A stretch of DNA of 64,000 nucleotides from Polyangiaceae bacterium (GTDB lineage Bacteria; Myxococcota_A; Polyangia; Polyangiales; Polyangiaceae): the NCBI GenBank assembly GCA_016712345.1, contig JADJRH010000011.1:3844001-3908000 (forward strand), read 5' to 3'. A program made the translations under genes and the position numbers. Shown in pieces: positions 9,601 through 17,930 of this stretch; the stretch's first letter is position 1; the number at the start of each line of letters is the position of its first letter. The notes under the pieces were generated by a model, which had not been told where the DNA came from, did no database searches, and saw only the letters and a list, made by a program, of their open reading frames with translations.

Positions 9601-10969
9601 TTTCTTCTTCATCGGTGTAGCGAAGCAGTTCAATAAACTGCTTCACGCTCTGCTCGTAGCGCTGCTGCTTGAAATACGTCCACGCGAGCTTGTACATCGC
9701 GACGCCGTATACAGGCCGTTTTTTGAGCTTCAGCGAGTGTTTGTATGCCGACTCTGCTCGGTTGAAATTGTAAGGGCCGCCGGCCGGATCGATCTCATCG
9801 AAGTGATGGTCGCCGATAAGCCACCACACTTCGTTCACGTACCTCGGGTCTTCACCGAGCTTTAGCTTTTGCGGAATTGCCTGACAGTCGTCGGGATACG
9901 GAGAGACGTAGTTGGTTTCGTCAACGCCGCCGGGCTCTGCGTACACCTGGTCGTCTTCTTCTTGTTTCTTTGTTTTCTTCGCGCCTTTTTGCGGCGCAAG
10001 TTTGGCTTTTTTGGCGGCGATATCCACCGGTTCAGGATGCCTGTTGTCCCAACCACGCCAGAAATCCGCGTCGTGATCTTGAGGGAGCTTTCCAACGGTG
10101 TCGCGCGAAGGATCTTTGGGATCGACCGCAACGGGATACGGGTAGCGGTTGCGACACACGAGCGAGCGCCACACCTGCTGCGCCTCGGAGAGCCGCGACG
10201 AGTCTTTGAGTGCGTGCCCCAAATAGTAATAAATCGCCGCCAATTCGCGGTAATTGGGAAACTCACGAATCACGCGCTTGTAGAGCGCAATCGCCTGCGC
10301 AAGCCCCGCGTTCACCGCCGCGTCGTCATCGCGATCACGCGCGCGTTCTTCGTAGAGAGCCGCGAGGCGAAACATTTTGTCGGGCGTGTTTTCAGGGTGC
10401 GCGTTGGCTCCTGAATATTTCGCAACGAACTCCTCGTGCTTTTTAATCGCTTCTTCGCGCGCATCTGCGAGCGCTTTGCTCTCCACCGAAATCTCAGAGT
10501 CGAGCGCGGCCAAGATGCGCCGCTTTCGATCTTCGTAGTGGTGTTTCACGATCCCGGTGATCGTGGAGCGGTAGTCACGCGCGGCCTTTTCGTACGCGTC
10601 CGCCTCTTTTTGCAGCTCGGCAAGAGCCGCCAATTGGTCTGCGGACGGGGGCGGCAACGGAGGCGACGTGGGATGCGGCGCGGGCCCCGCGGGAGCAGTG
10701 GAGGTGGTTGACGGAGAGGTTGCCGGAGCGGACGCCGAAGGCGCGGGAACAGTAGGCGCGGGAGCGGATCCAGATGCTCCGGGCGCTGCTGTGGGCGGGG
10801 CTGTGACGGCTCCGGCGGGGGCCGTCGGCGGCGGCCCCGCGGTGGGCGCCGGTTGAGACAACGCAACGCCTGTAACCCCCAAAATAAGGGCAAAGCTCGA
10901 CGCGCTCACGACGCGTCGCGAGCGGCGACCCACAACACGATCGCCCTTCGAACGGCCGTTCGAGGTCAT
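6632..10969 (-). CDS. Very large periplasmic TPR protein (GltD/AgmU-like)
   Basis: A 1445-residue protein with an N-terminal export signal (basic RRSRRVV, then SSFALILGVTGVALSQ), followed by a Pro/Ala/Ser-rich linker (about 40-110) and a long helical array. TPR-like units are scattered through the chain: ARDRDDDAAVNAGLAQAIAL, YRELAAIYYYLGHALKDSSR, VYGVAMYKLAWTYFKQQRYE, MNGAYCYKQVGDYDQAIAMY. The C-terminal third is charged and helical. Start and stop each overlap the neighbouring genes by four bases (ATGA), so three genes form one translational unit. Size, TPR content and place before a TPR lipoprotein match GltD (AgmU) or NfsD, periplasmic proteins of the Myxococcus gliding and sporulation machines. 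Function in this organism is inferred. Confidence 0.88.
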   Translation of the reverse strand: MTSNGRSKGDRVVGRRSRRVVSASSFALILGVTGVALSQPAPTAGPPPTAPAGAVTAPPTAAPGASGSAPAPTVPAPSASAPATSPSTTSTAPAGPAPHPTSPPLPPPSADQLAALAELQKEADAYEKAARDYRSTITGIVKHHYEDRKRRILAALDSEISVESKALADAREEAIKKHEEFVAKYSGANAHPENTPDKMFRLAALYEERARDRDDDAAVNAGLAQAIALYKRVIREFPNYRELAAIYYYLGHALKDSSRLSEAQQVWRSLVCRNRYPYPVAVDPKDPSRDTVGKLPQDHDADFWRGWDNRHPEPVDIAAKKAKLAPQKGAKKTKKQEEDDQVYAEPGGVDETNYVSPYPDDCQAIPQKLKLGEDPRYVNEVWWLIGDHHFDEIDPAGGPYNFNRAESAYKHSLKLKKRPVYGVAMYKLAWTYFKQQRYEQSVKQFIELLRYTDEEEKKTGDPGTDFRTEAYTYIAGSLTFLDFKGPGPSDPYVPRSDILDTEQDPRQVELKMRIAIERVQDENLIPQKEKWSVEVYKALMQEFKELNQYRNLVEVAELILKKWPLHRDAPVIQNTIADIYDTLTGQSRAGTAERAENSAKALEARTKLARYVGTTDWTNANKDDPEALQTAERLVRGGLRRAAADHTNAGSALVNQALGIGEKSSRDPIFERALSEYKLAATGWSGYLGQDENSPDAYESRYWLADANHMIVVITVALDKSPSQAEIDEARRTAIAVRDSNEDDKYLQPAAYMVVDIAHQALTDQYNLYKRTNGSQGIELREKLKLINEGTKEETFAKDPVPEQVLSAIAARDEYIRRVPPALDTQGNIATYRFWGGEYYFIYGQFEDAKKRFTPIYEQECGKTPWGYKAWERLTTMANREGNIAESRRLAEAVLPPKGKSCAVSKEDELKEATIARPTIALGYYVDAGAAFEKASKMPDGPERNKAWREAAALYKVALEKAPSRSEAPEAAMNGAYCYKQVGDYDQAIAMYSLFIKEYGSEDVLTKLEKGDPSAKPPKNPDPAKYKERTKYLKQAYDALSAAYVLFFNYRTAAETYETISKTRHFEEADRRIAAKNAVILYANVGDNDKMLQARTTFFSLNPPAEQKANVDFLVASADLKTWDERGLDDGANKQARIRAMNTMEAYYNANKANSAATGYVVQAAYHAYKLRLAGKDSKARDWAKNTMQAFDKFKASSPIIDGRNKALSSLQADMAAEAAYRQVEESVKSEFDYETGHHRYEGVIDKVVKAFDDDVKKANDKYWKQLQTVITTYESRAWSVAARARQGSLYDSCRTGLYNARAPGLKLYTEKEEKLLKLAETSDREDLQEQADAIRQRRREQWREARERKLADADRAMVKFYVEAVVWAKTWKIRNQAVDYAIQKLAFYTDILGDAKLREFSQGILDPDGQKPFEYKDGMFLRSRPGMTPSLQPNGVASPLPVLP

Positions 10970-13374
10970 TGTTTCTTCTCCTCGTCCTCGGAGTCACCAC
11001 TGTCGTCGAGCACTTCGTTCAGTTCTTCGTCGAGCAATTTCTTCTCGCGCGAGCGCTCACTCTTGAGACTGCGTACGCGCGTCATCTGCTCTTCGCGAAC
11101 TTCCCAAGCCTCTTCGGTAACGCCCACGTCGGCGCGAAGAACAATGTTCCTAAGCCGATCACGAACCAGCCCGAAGTTGCGCTTTGCCACTTCACCCACA
11201 ACGCCGCGGGCTTCTTTGTCGAGCGCATCGAGTCGAACCGAGTAGTTCACCATGTTGCGAGTCTCACGCGTCACGATGTCCGTCAGCTCCTGCGCGCGCT
11301 TTTGAACTTCGCGTTCCAAGTCGGCGTACGAACTTTCCAGCTTGTCGTCCATTTCGGCCGCCTGCTTGATGAACACGAGCGACTTCTTCGCGAGGTCGGC
11401 CAAAGCGGTGCCGCCCTGCCCCGCCGCAGCGAGTTCAACCTCGCGCGTGAGCGCTTCGCGGTACGCCTTTCGGGCTTCTGAATCTTCAATGAAGCGCTGA
11501 TCGCCGAAGCCAACCTGAAGTTTGCCGGCCGACACCATCTTGCGAAGCGCGTCCATTTGCTGGCGATAAAGCGCGAGATCGTGCTCGTTTTGAGCAAGTT
11601 CCTGTTCAAACCTTGCAACGCTCGCCGGGTCGCGCACGACGCCCGACTGCGAACCTTCGCGAAGCACGCGGCGCAGACCGTTGATGGTCGCCTGCAATGT
11701 GTCCACTTGCAGATTGAGCCTCTGAAGCGCCTGCGAAACAGTGTTCCACTGCTTCATTGCCTGGCCTTCGCGCTCCTGGAAATCACCGTCGGTCACGGGA
11801 AGCTGCGAAAGCCGCTTTTGCAGCGCGCGTCGCTTCGCACGCCAGCCGCCGATGTCCCCCGAAAGCGCATCGCCGTTCGCGGCGTCCATCGCTTGACCGA
11901 TCGTGAGCCGCGCCATGGAAACGCGATTGAGGAGCTGGAGCGCCTGCTCTTCGCCCGCCTTTAGCTCGGGGAATGCGCGCACACGGTTTGGCGCGTTGAG
12001 CACTGCGTTCAGTCGCTCAATCAATTCGTTAGAGCGCTTGATGAGGTCGCGGCACTCGGCCACGTCGTCAATCACCGCAAACGCGAGCGGCCCATCTTCT
12101 TCTTCACGCGCCCATTGCACAGCAATTGCCGGCAAGTCGCCGCGATTGTCGAGCGCCGCCAATTCTGTTTGCGAAAGCCGGTCGTAATAAACCGCGGGAT
12201 CGTTCGTGGAAGCGAGAAACGCCTCCACCTTTTCACGCATTGGGTCGTACCGATTGCGAACGCTTTCGTACACCTTGAGCGACGCTTCAAACTGACCGCC
12301 GCGCAACATCAGATCGCCGCGCAAAAGCGATCCGTCGGCGATGTTCGTGCTGTTTGGATCGGCGATCGCGAGAACTTCGAGCGCGCGCTGAGCGCGATCG
12401 ATATCGCCGAGCTTCACGTACACCCACGCGAGTTCGTAGAGCATTGTCCCAAACTCGGTGGAACTGCGGTCGATGTGGTTGTAGGCGTTCACGGCCTGCT
12501 GATATTGGTCGGTTTCGTAAAGCAGGCGACCGATCGCGAGCCAAGACATATCAATCACGCGACGGTGCTCGGCCGTGTCGGGCTGAAGCTGCGTCACCTT
12601 CAAAAACAGGTCGATCGTTGCGGCGTAACGCGACGGTGGTACGGGCGGCGGTGTTTCGCCCTCCGCAAGCGGCTTTTGGGGCGGCGTCGCTTCTTTCATC
12701 GCGATCAGCGCCCCGATGTACCGCGACTGATGTGTGTACTCACTCTGCGCATCCACCTGAGCGAGAGCCGCTTTTGCGCCGGCAAAATCACGCTTGGCGA
12801 AAAGCCCTTTGCCCCGCGCGTACGAGAGCGCGCTCGATGCCGCGCCCGACGGCACCTTGGCGATCGAGGCAAAGATCGCATCCAACTCGTTTAGTTCTTT
12901 GAGACGCAGAGCGATGTCCACCAAGCGCCCAAGTGCGGTGGCTTGGTACTGCGAAAACCGGCTTTCTGTGCCTCTGTCGACGATCTGCTTAAAGACCCGC
13001 CGAGCCGACAAATACTGTTTGGAGCGAAAGTACACTTCACCCAACATGTTGAGAGCGTCGGGATACGCCGTTGGATGATTTGGATATTTCTCAATAACTT
13101 CGTTCAGCAGATTGGCCGCGCGCGCGTAGTCTTTTGAACCCATCGCGAGCACCGCATCGCCGATGCGTTGCTCCGCTGAGCGCTCCTGCTGTTTCGCCTT
13201 TTTTACGGCGGCCTGAATGTTCGCAATCCCAGCGTTTACAGCTTGAATTTGCTGCTGGGCAGAAGCGACGGCTTCGTCCGGTTCGAGGGCTGCGGCGGGG
13301 CGTGCCGGCACCGTTGCAAGCACTGCAAGGGCACCGGCGAGCAAAAGTCCGCTCGCTCTTCGTTTGATCGTCAT
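10966..13374 (-). CDS. Periplasmic TPR and coiled-coil protein (802 aa)
   Basis: Begins with a signal peptide (MTIKRRASGLLLAGALAVLA, cleavage near ARPAAA). Residues 60-420 carry TPR repeats (AANLLNEVIEKYPNHPTAYP, DALNMLGEVYFRSKQYLSAR, MLYELAWVYVKLGDIDRAQR). The second half (about 430-790) is charged and helical with long coiled-coil stretches (KRRALQKRLSQLPVTDGDFQ) and ends in an acidic tail DSGDSEDEEKKQ. Its stop overlaps the start of the 1445-residue gene (ATGA). In Myxococcus, GltC is a periplasmic TPR protein of the same system, but GltC is encoded elsewhere there, so I do not assign it. A role as a scaffold in the same periplasmic complex is the simplest reading. Confidence 0.85.
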   Translation of the reverse strand: MTIKRRASGLLLAGALAVLATVPARPAAALEPDEAVASAQQQIQAVNAGIANIQAAVKKAKQQERSAEQRIGDAVLAMGSKDYARAANLLNEVIEKYPNHPTAYPDALNMLGEVYFRSKQYLSARRVFKQIVDRGTESRFSQYQATALGRLVDIALRLKELNELDAIFASIAKVPSGAASSALSYARGKGLFAKRDFAGAKAALAQVDAQSEYTHQSRYIGALIAMKEATPPQKPLAEGETPPPVPPSRYAATIDLFLKVTQLQPDTAEHRRVIDMSWLAIGRLLYETDQYQQAVNAYNHIDRSSTEFGTMLYELAWVYVKLGDIDRAQRALEVLAIADPNSTNIADGSLLRGDLMLRGGQFEASLKVYESVRNRYDPMREKVEAFLASTNDPAVYYDRLSQTELAALDNRGDLPAIAVQWAREEEDGPLAFAVIDDVAECRDLIKRSNELIERLNAVLNAPNRVRAFPELKAGEEQALQLLNRVSMARLTIGQAMDAANGDALSGDIGGWRAKRRALQKRLSQLPVTDGDFQEREGQAMKQWNTVSQALQRLNLQVDTLQATINGLRRVLREGSQSGVVRDPASVARFEQELAQNEHDLALYRQQMDALRKMVSAGKLQVGFGDQRFIEDSEARKAYREALTREVELAAAGQGGTALADLAKKSLVFIKQAAEMDDKLESSYADLEREVQKRAQELTDIVTRETRNMVNYSVRLDALDKEARGVVGEVAKRNFGLVRDRLRNIVLRADVGVTEEAWEVREEQMTRVRSLKSERSREKKLLDEELNEVLDDSGDSEDEEKKQ

Positions 13375-13429
13375 GATGCGTGCCTCATCGTCGTAGCGCT
13401 AAGCCGAAGAAAAACCCGGTAGGAGCAAG

Positions 13430-14296
13430 TTATTTGGCGGTTGTTGCGGGCGCTGCGGCCGCGGGCGCCGGCTGCGTTCCATCCACCAATCCCGTGACCA
13501 CTTTTTCGACATATCGAATGGCCGGCCGCTCTTCGAGGGGCGTTGTAACGCCGCCCTTTTCGTACGAAAGCACCTGCAGTTGAACGGTTTTCCCTTCAAC
13601 AGCCGTGAACGAGTGGCTCGAACGAACTTCAAACTTGTAGCCGCGCAGGTACGAAAAAACTCCGTAGCCGTTTCCCTGAAGGTTCACGAGAACTTGAACC
13701 GTGTGATCCCCCGGCGGAATCGAGCCGTTGAAGATCGGAATTTCGGTTTGCTCCGACAAGCTGCCCGATTGATCGGTCTTGTTGTACTGCACCGCACCGT
13801 CGAGAACGATGAGTACGCGCGTCACGCGGAAGGCGCTCGACAGCTCATTTTTGAACTGAATCGACGCGCGCGAGCCCGCGCCGCCGCCCGACAGAATTGT
13901 GTCTGAAAGAAGCGAAAGGCGCGTGTGACTGCGGCGGATTTGCTCTTTGAGATCGTCGATGCGCTGCTCCAGGTCGCGAAGCCTCACAGCGTACGTTGCG
14001 CCATCCATCGCAGGCGTTTGCGGCCCGGCAACGGGAGCAGCTGTTCCACCGGGTGCGGCCGCTGTTGCTGCGGTCGGTGCTGTTGCTGCGGTGGGTGCCG
14101 CCGTTGCACCGGGCGCCGCAGCAGTTGCCGCCGGGGCAGCTGAAGCCGACGCGGCAGGGGGTGCGGTGGCTGTTGCAGCGGTGGCCGGAGGTGCCTGCGG
14201 AGCGCCCGTTGGCTGCGGCGCCGGCTGAGCCAAGGCCGGCAAAACGCTCAGCAAGAAGGTGAGAAGGCTGAAAGCAAGCACCTGGAAAAGCCTCAT
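13430..14296 (-). CDS. Exported protein with Ala/Pro linker, coiled coil and beta domain
   Basis: A 288-residue protein, first gene of the minus-strand block. It has a signal peptide (RLFQVLAFSLLTFLLSVLPA, cleavage near ALAQ), a low-complexity Ala/Pro/Thr linker (about 25-98), a short coiled coil (RLRDLEQRIDDLKEQIRRSH) and a C-terminal beta-rich domain (ASIQFKNELSSAFRVTRVLI, IPPGDHTVQVLVNLQGNGYG). Proteins with this build are often mis-annotated from their Ala/Pro linker as acyltransferase subunits; nothing catalytic is visible here. The gene lies 55 bases before the 802-residue TPR gene and faces the ECF sigma gene across a 363-bp divergent region. Confidence 0.82.
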   Translation of the reverse strand: MRLFQVLAFSLLTFLLSVLPALAQPAPQPTGAPQAPPATAATATAPPAASASAAPAATAAAPGATAAPTAATAPTAATAAAPGGTAAPVAGPQTPAMDGATYAVRLRDLEQRIDDLKEQIRRSHTRLSLLSDTILSGGGAGSRASIQFKNELSSAFRVTRVLIVLDGAVQYNKTDQSGSLSEQTEIPIFNGSIPPGDHTVQVLVNLQGNGYGVFSYLRGYKFEVRSSHSFTAVEGKTVQLQVLSYEKGGVTTPLEERPAIRYVEKVVTGLVDGTQPAPAAAAPATTAK

Positions 14297-14659
14297 CGTC
14301 GTCCCTTTGTCAGGAAATGGTCCGTCCGAAGCACACGCGCCGGTGCGCGGGAGTCTAGTAGTTTGGTCGGCGGCGGCGCAACGGCGGAAGGCAGCTCGGG
14401 GCGTCGAGATCGGGCCCGCCTCCCGATGGATGCGCCAATCATGAGCGACATTCGTGCGCCGGAATCGCGACTTCGGCTAAGGTGGCGTGCGTGAACGAGT
14501 CCGCCGGAACCCATCGATCGCAGCGAGCCGCGCCGCGCTCCGGTCGGCTCGAAAAAATCGTGAGAACTTTGTATGGGGGCGTGCGTATGGACCCGGCACG
14601 CGCCGCAAAATTGGGCTGGGTTCTCTATCAAACATGCCCCCTGGGTGACTGAGAGAACC
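14297..14659. other. Divergent promoter region between the Glt-like block and the ECF sigma gene
   Basis: No gene is supported in this stretch. It must hold the promoters for the minus-strand envelope block and for the sigma/anti-sigma pair. Apart from the ECF-type promoter candidate at 14564-14588 on the plus strand, no consensus element is clear. Confidence 0.5.
14564..14588 (+). promoter_or_regulatory. Candidate ECF-type promoter for the sigma factor gene
   Basis: The sequence reads GAACTTT at 14564-14570 and CGTAT at 14584-14588, that is GAAC-N16-CGT. Many ECF sigma factors use a -35 GGAAC and a -10 CGT-type element with 16-17 bases between, and they often transcribe their own gene. It lies about 70 bases before the start at 14660. 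No experimental support; a single match in a 360-bp region. Confidence 0.4.
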
Positions 14660-15289
14660 ATGGCGCCCACGGCACGAACTGCACGCGAGGAGGTTACGGA
14701 CGAAGTCCTCATGTTGCGGTTTCAAGGTGGAGACCGCTCAGCGTTCGCGTCCTTGGTTCGAAGGCACAAGACACCGCTTTACAACTTTATCGTCAGGCAA
14801 ATCCGTATTGGCCAGGTGGCTGAAGACCTCGTTCAGGACGTGTTTGTAAAAATCGTTCAAAGCGCGGCCGACTTTAAACACGAGGCCCGCTTCACAACTT
14901 GGGCTTATGCGATCGCTCGAAATGTCTGCATCGATCACCTTCGAAAAATGGCCCTTCGAAAGCATCCTTCGTTGGACCAGCCGGCCAAGGCCGATGAAGA
15001 AGGCCCCACATTGGGTGAAAGGACGGCCGACATGAGCCCCGGCGCCCAGATCGAGCGCACCGCCATCGGCGGCGAAATGCAGCACCGCATCATTGCCGCA
15101 GTCGAGCAATTGCCCGACGAACAACGCGAGGTTTTCTTGCTTCGAGAGATCGGACACGTGCCGTTCAAAGACATCGCCGAAATGACAGGCGTCAGTGAGA
15201 ACACGGTCAAAAGCCGCATGAGGTACGCGTTGGAGCGGCTGCAAAACGCGCTTTCCGAGTACGAAGATTATGCGCGAGCGCTGCGGTAA
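14660..15289 (+). CDS. RNA polymerase ECF-family sigma-70 factor
   Basis: A 209-residue sigma factor. Region 2 is clear (FASLVRRHKTPLYNFIVRQI, then AEDLVQDVFVKI and FTTWAYAIARNVCIDHLRK, the RpoD-binding and -10 recognition helices). Region 4 follows (LPDEQREVFLLREIGHVPFK, then MTGVSENTVKSRMRYALERL, a helix-turn-helix for -35 binding). No other domain is attached, which defines the ECF group. I chose ATG 14660; an in-frame ATG at 14573 would add 29 residues overlapping the promoter candidate. The next gene, 60 bases on, encodes a zinc-finger membrane protein that fits as its anti-sigma factor, so the factor probably responds to an envelope signal. Confidence 0.93.
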   Translation: MAPTARTAREEVTDEVLMLRFQGGDRSAFASLVRRHKTPLYNFIVRQIRIGQVAEDLVQDVFVKIVQSAADFKHEARFTTWAYAIARNVCIDHLRKMALRKHPSLDQPAKADEEGPTLGERTADMSPGAQIERTAIGGEMQHRIIAAVEQLPDEQREVFLLREIGHVPFKDIAEMTGVSENTVKSRMRYALERLQNALSEYEDYARALR

Positions 15290-15349
15290 ATCGGGCGTGC
15301 GCTACTGGTGTTGGGTGTTTGCGAGGTAGAATAGGGACGACGGCTTCGA

Positions 15350-16429
15350 ATGGACTGCGAGAAGTTCGACCTACTTGTGATGGATGCGCTCTATGACGAC
15401 CTGGACGACTCGTCCATGGCCGAAATGAAGCGCCACATGGACGGTTGTTCTCGCTGCGCCACCGCGTTTGCGGGCCTCAAAGCCACACGTGAAGTGGCCG
15501 TTTTGCCGCTTGAAGAACCGAGCGACGAGCTTGAGAGCCGCATCCTTTTTGCAGCTTCGGCGGCGCAGAAAAAAACGCCCTGGCACAAAAAAGCGTTGCG
15601 TGGGCTGGCCTGGGCCGGAAGCCACGCCATGCGGCCTCAATTCGCCATGGCAGCGGTGTTCGTGCTCGTGATCGGTTCAAGTTTGCTCCTCCTGCGAGCG
15701 AAACCCGGCGCAACGTCGCTCGCACCTGTGCGCGTCACAGAACGCGGCGAGCCATCGCCCGAACGTGATGAAGGTCGTGGTGAAGCACCTCTCCAAGCGG
15801 CTCCCACAGCAGCCGCCGCGGCGGCCGCACCGGCGGAGGCCGAGTCCGGCTCCGAGAAGCAAAAAGAAGCGAAAAACGACAAAGCCAACGACGACGGCAA
15901 AGGCTACGGAGGCGACGCACAAACCGCCTTGGCCGACGCAAAATCAGTTGAAGCGCAACAAGGCTGTGACGCCGCGCTCGCCAAATACGAAGACGTCGGC
16001 GTTCGTTTCGCCGGCACAACACAAGCCGCAGACGCCATGTGGGCCGCCGCCGCCTGCCACAAAAAACGCGGCGACGTGACCCGAGCGCGCGAGATCTACA
16101 GCGTTCTCGAAAAGCGTGAAGACTACAAAGAAAAGGCCGCAGAAGCGCTCAACGAGAGCAGCCCCATGGCAAACATGGCCGGCCCGCAGGCCACAGCCGC
16201 TCCGCCGGCTGCTGTTGTTGCAAACGCAACCGCCGCTCCCACGGCCGCCAAACCCGACGCTACTCCCAACGCTGCCCCTGGAGGCGGCGGCAAAAGTGGA
16301 GCGGCGGCACCGGTAAAAGCCGCTCCAAAAGGCCAATCCGACGCAGTCGGTTTTTCGGCCCCCGGCGGCGGCAGCGGCAATCAAAAAGCATCACCGGCAA
16401 AACGCTCTGTCATTGAGAGTACGCACTGA
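15350..16429 (+). CDS. Zinc-finger anti-sigma factor with one membrane segment and periplasmic TPR-like domain
   Basis: A 359-residue protein. The N-terminus has an anti-sigma zinc-finger motif, H29-x3-C33-x2-C36 (RHMDGCSRC). A single transmembrane helix lies at about 97-116 (FAMAAVFVLVIGSSLLLL). The outer part begins with a charged Ala/Glu/Lys linker, then a TPR-like region (AALAKYEDVGVRFAGTTQAA, AAACHKKRGDVTRAREIYSV) and a low-complexity Ala/Pro/Gly tail. It directly follows the ECF sigma gene. By family knowledge the cytoplasmic finger holds the sigma factor until a signal releases it. The TPR in the periplasm could sense the state of an envelope complex; that is inference. Confidence 0.87.
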   Translation: MDCEKFDLLVMDALYDDLDDSSMAEMKRHMDGCSRCATAFAGLKATREVAVLPLEEPSDELESRILFAASAAQKKTPWHKKALRGLAWAGSHAMRPQFAMAAVFVLVIGSSLLLLRAKPGATSLAPVRVTERGEPSPERDEGRGEAPLQAAPTAAAAAAAPAEAESGSEKQKEAKNDKANDDGKGYGGDAQTALADAKSVEAQQGCDAALAKYEDVGVRFAGTTQAADAMWAAAACHKKRGDVTRAREIYSVLEKREDYKEKAAEALNESSPMANMAGPQATAAPPAAVVANATAAPTAAKPDATPNAAPGGGGKSGAAAPVKAAPKGQSDAVGFSAPGGGSGNQKASPAKRSVIESTH

Positions 16430-16620
16430 CGTTTCCGCCGTTCGGCACCCACCTGCAAACAACGTTTCGTTTGGCGCTTCTGTCTCGAAACGCCGTTGGG
16501 CACGTCATGGCGCCCAACAGTGGGCGTCTGCAACTCACGAAACAATCGCGCATCGGCGCTCACCGCCGCGGCGCGAGTCGCTTCCACCTCGCGCGGCGCA
16601 TTCGCTAACCTGCGAGCGTC

Positions 16621-17190
16621 ATGGTTGACAAGCAGGCCGCAGCCCAGGCGATCGAAGCGTTCTTACGCGCCCTCGGCCACGAACCTGAGGGTGAACTCGC
16701 CGGCACAGGTGAACGCGTAGCCGAAGCGTGGGCCGAAGAACTGCTCGACGGTTACCACTCCGACCCGGCCGAAATTCTCCGCGACGGTTCCACCGACGCC
16801 GGGCGCGGCGAACACGGCCCCGTCATTGTGCGCGATCTATCGATCACCACCGTGTGCCCTCATCATCTCCTTCCCGCACACGGCGTCGCCACCGTTGCGT
16901 ACATCCCCAATCGACGCCTCGCGGGCATCGGCACCATCGCCAAAGTGGTCGACTGCATCGCGCATCGATTGGCGCTCCAGGAGCACATCGGCGAAGCGAT
17001 CGTCCGCGTGATCCGACACGAATTGGAGCCGCACGCCGCGCTCTGCATTCTGTCGCTCACCCACGGTTGTTTGGTCGGCCGCGGCGAGCGCAAGGTCGGC
17101 AGCACCGTCGAGACAATGGCCATTGAGGGTGAATACCGGCATCGCCAAGAACTGCTCACAACGTTGCGTGCGATGACGAGGCGACCATGA
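16621..17190 (+). CDS. folE: GTP cyclohydrolase I (FolE)
   Basis: A 189-residue enzyme, the usual size for FolE, that converts GTP to 7,8-dihydroneopterin triphosphate, the first step of folate and pterin synthesis. Zinc ligands are visible: C79 with H81/H82 in VCPHHLLPAHG and C150 in LTHGCLVGRG. Other family features are GTGERVAEAW near the N-terminus and IPNRRLAGIGTIAKVVD. The tail IEGEYRHRQELL matches the end of the fold. The ATG at 16621 is the only sensible start. The stop overlaps the next gene, a short-chain dehydrogenase, by four bases (ATGA), so both are made together. Confidence 0.93.
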   Translation: MVDKQAAAQAIEAFLRALGHEPEGELAGTGERVAEAWAEELLDGYHSDPAEILRDGSTDAGRGEHGPVIVRDLSITTVCPHHLLPAHGVATVAYIPNRRLAGIGTIAKVVDCIAHRLALQEHIGEAIVRVIRHELEPHAALCILSLTHGCLVGRGERKVGSTVETMAIEGEYRHRQELLTTLRAMTRRP

Positions 17191-17885
17191 AAAAGCCCAC
17201 AGGAAACCTGGCTGTCATCACAGGCGCGAGCCGCGGCATCGGACGCGCCGCCGCGATCGCGTTTGCCAGGCGCGGCGTCCGCGTTGCGCTTCTCGGTCGT
17301 TCGAGCCCCATGCTTGAAGACGCAGCCGAAGCCGCAACCGAAGCCGGAGCCGACGCTCGATCGTTTGTGTGCGACGTGGCTCGCGAAGACGACGTCGCGC
17401 GCGCCGCGGAAGACGTGATCACCTCCATGGGAACACCGCGCTACGTGATCAACAACGCCGGCATCGTGCGCCGCGGCGCGCGCGTCGAAGCAACCTCTCC
17501 CGTCGATTGGGACGACGTGATCGCCGTGAATCTGCGCGGCCCATTTCTTGTGTCGCGCGCTTTTCTTCCGAGCATGCTCGCCGAAAAACGAGGCCGCCTC
17601 ATTCACGTTGCGAGCATCTCGGCCACCATCGGGTGTGACGGCGCCGCGTCCTACGCCGCGTCCAAGTGGGGCCTGGTCGGCCTCGCCAAGAGCCTCGCCG
17701 AAGAGCTGCGCGATCGCGGCCTTCAATCGATCGCCGTGTTGCCCGGATCCGTAGACACAGAAATGCTGGAGGGAAGCGGTTTTTCGCCGCAAATGAGCGC
17801 CGAAGACGTGGCCAACCTTATTGTGTACACATCAATGGACGCCCCCGACGCCGTCAACGGATCCGCCATCGAAATGTTTGGCTGA
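17187..17885 (+). CDS. Short-chain dehydrogenase/reductase coupled to folE
   Basis: A 232-residue classical SDR. The cofactor motif TGASRGIG (about 13-20), NNAG (about 90), the catalytic Ser in HVASISATIG and YAASK (Tyr-x3-Lys) are all present, so it should be an active NAD(P)H oxidoreductase. The substrate cannot be read from sequence. Its ATG overlaps the folE stop (ATGA), which suggests a pterin-related reduction such as a dihydropteridine or sepiapterin-type step, although FabG-like annotation would also be given by automated tools. The C-terminus AVNGSAIEMFG is the usual SDR end. Confidence 0.85.
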   Translation: MKKPTGNLAVITGASRGIGRAAAIAFARRGVRVALLGRSSPMLEDAAEAATEAGADARSFVCDVAREDDVARAAEDVITSMGTPRYVINNAGIVRRGARVEATSPVDWDDVIAVNLRGPFLVSRAFLPSMLAEKRGRLIHVASISATIGCDGAASYAASKWGLVGLAKSLAEELRDRGLQSIAVLPGSVDTEMLEGSGFSPQMSAEDVANLIVYTSMDAPDAVNGSAIEMFG

Positions 17886-17930
17886 TTCGGCCCTTCACCG
17901 CGACCTTCGACCTTGCGCTACGCTCACCCA

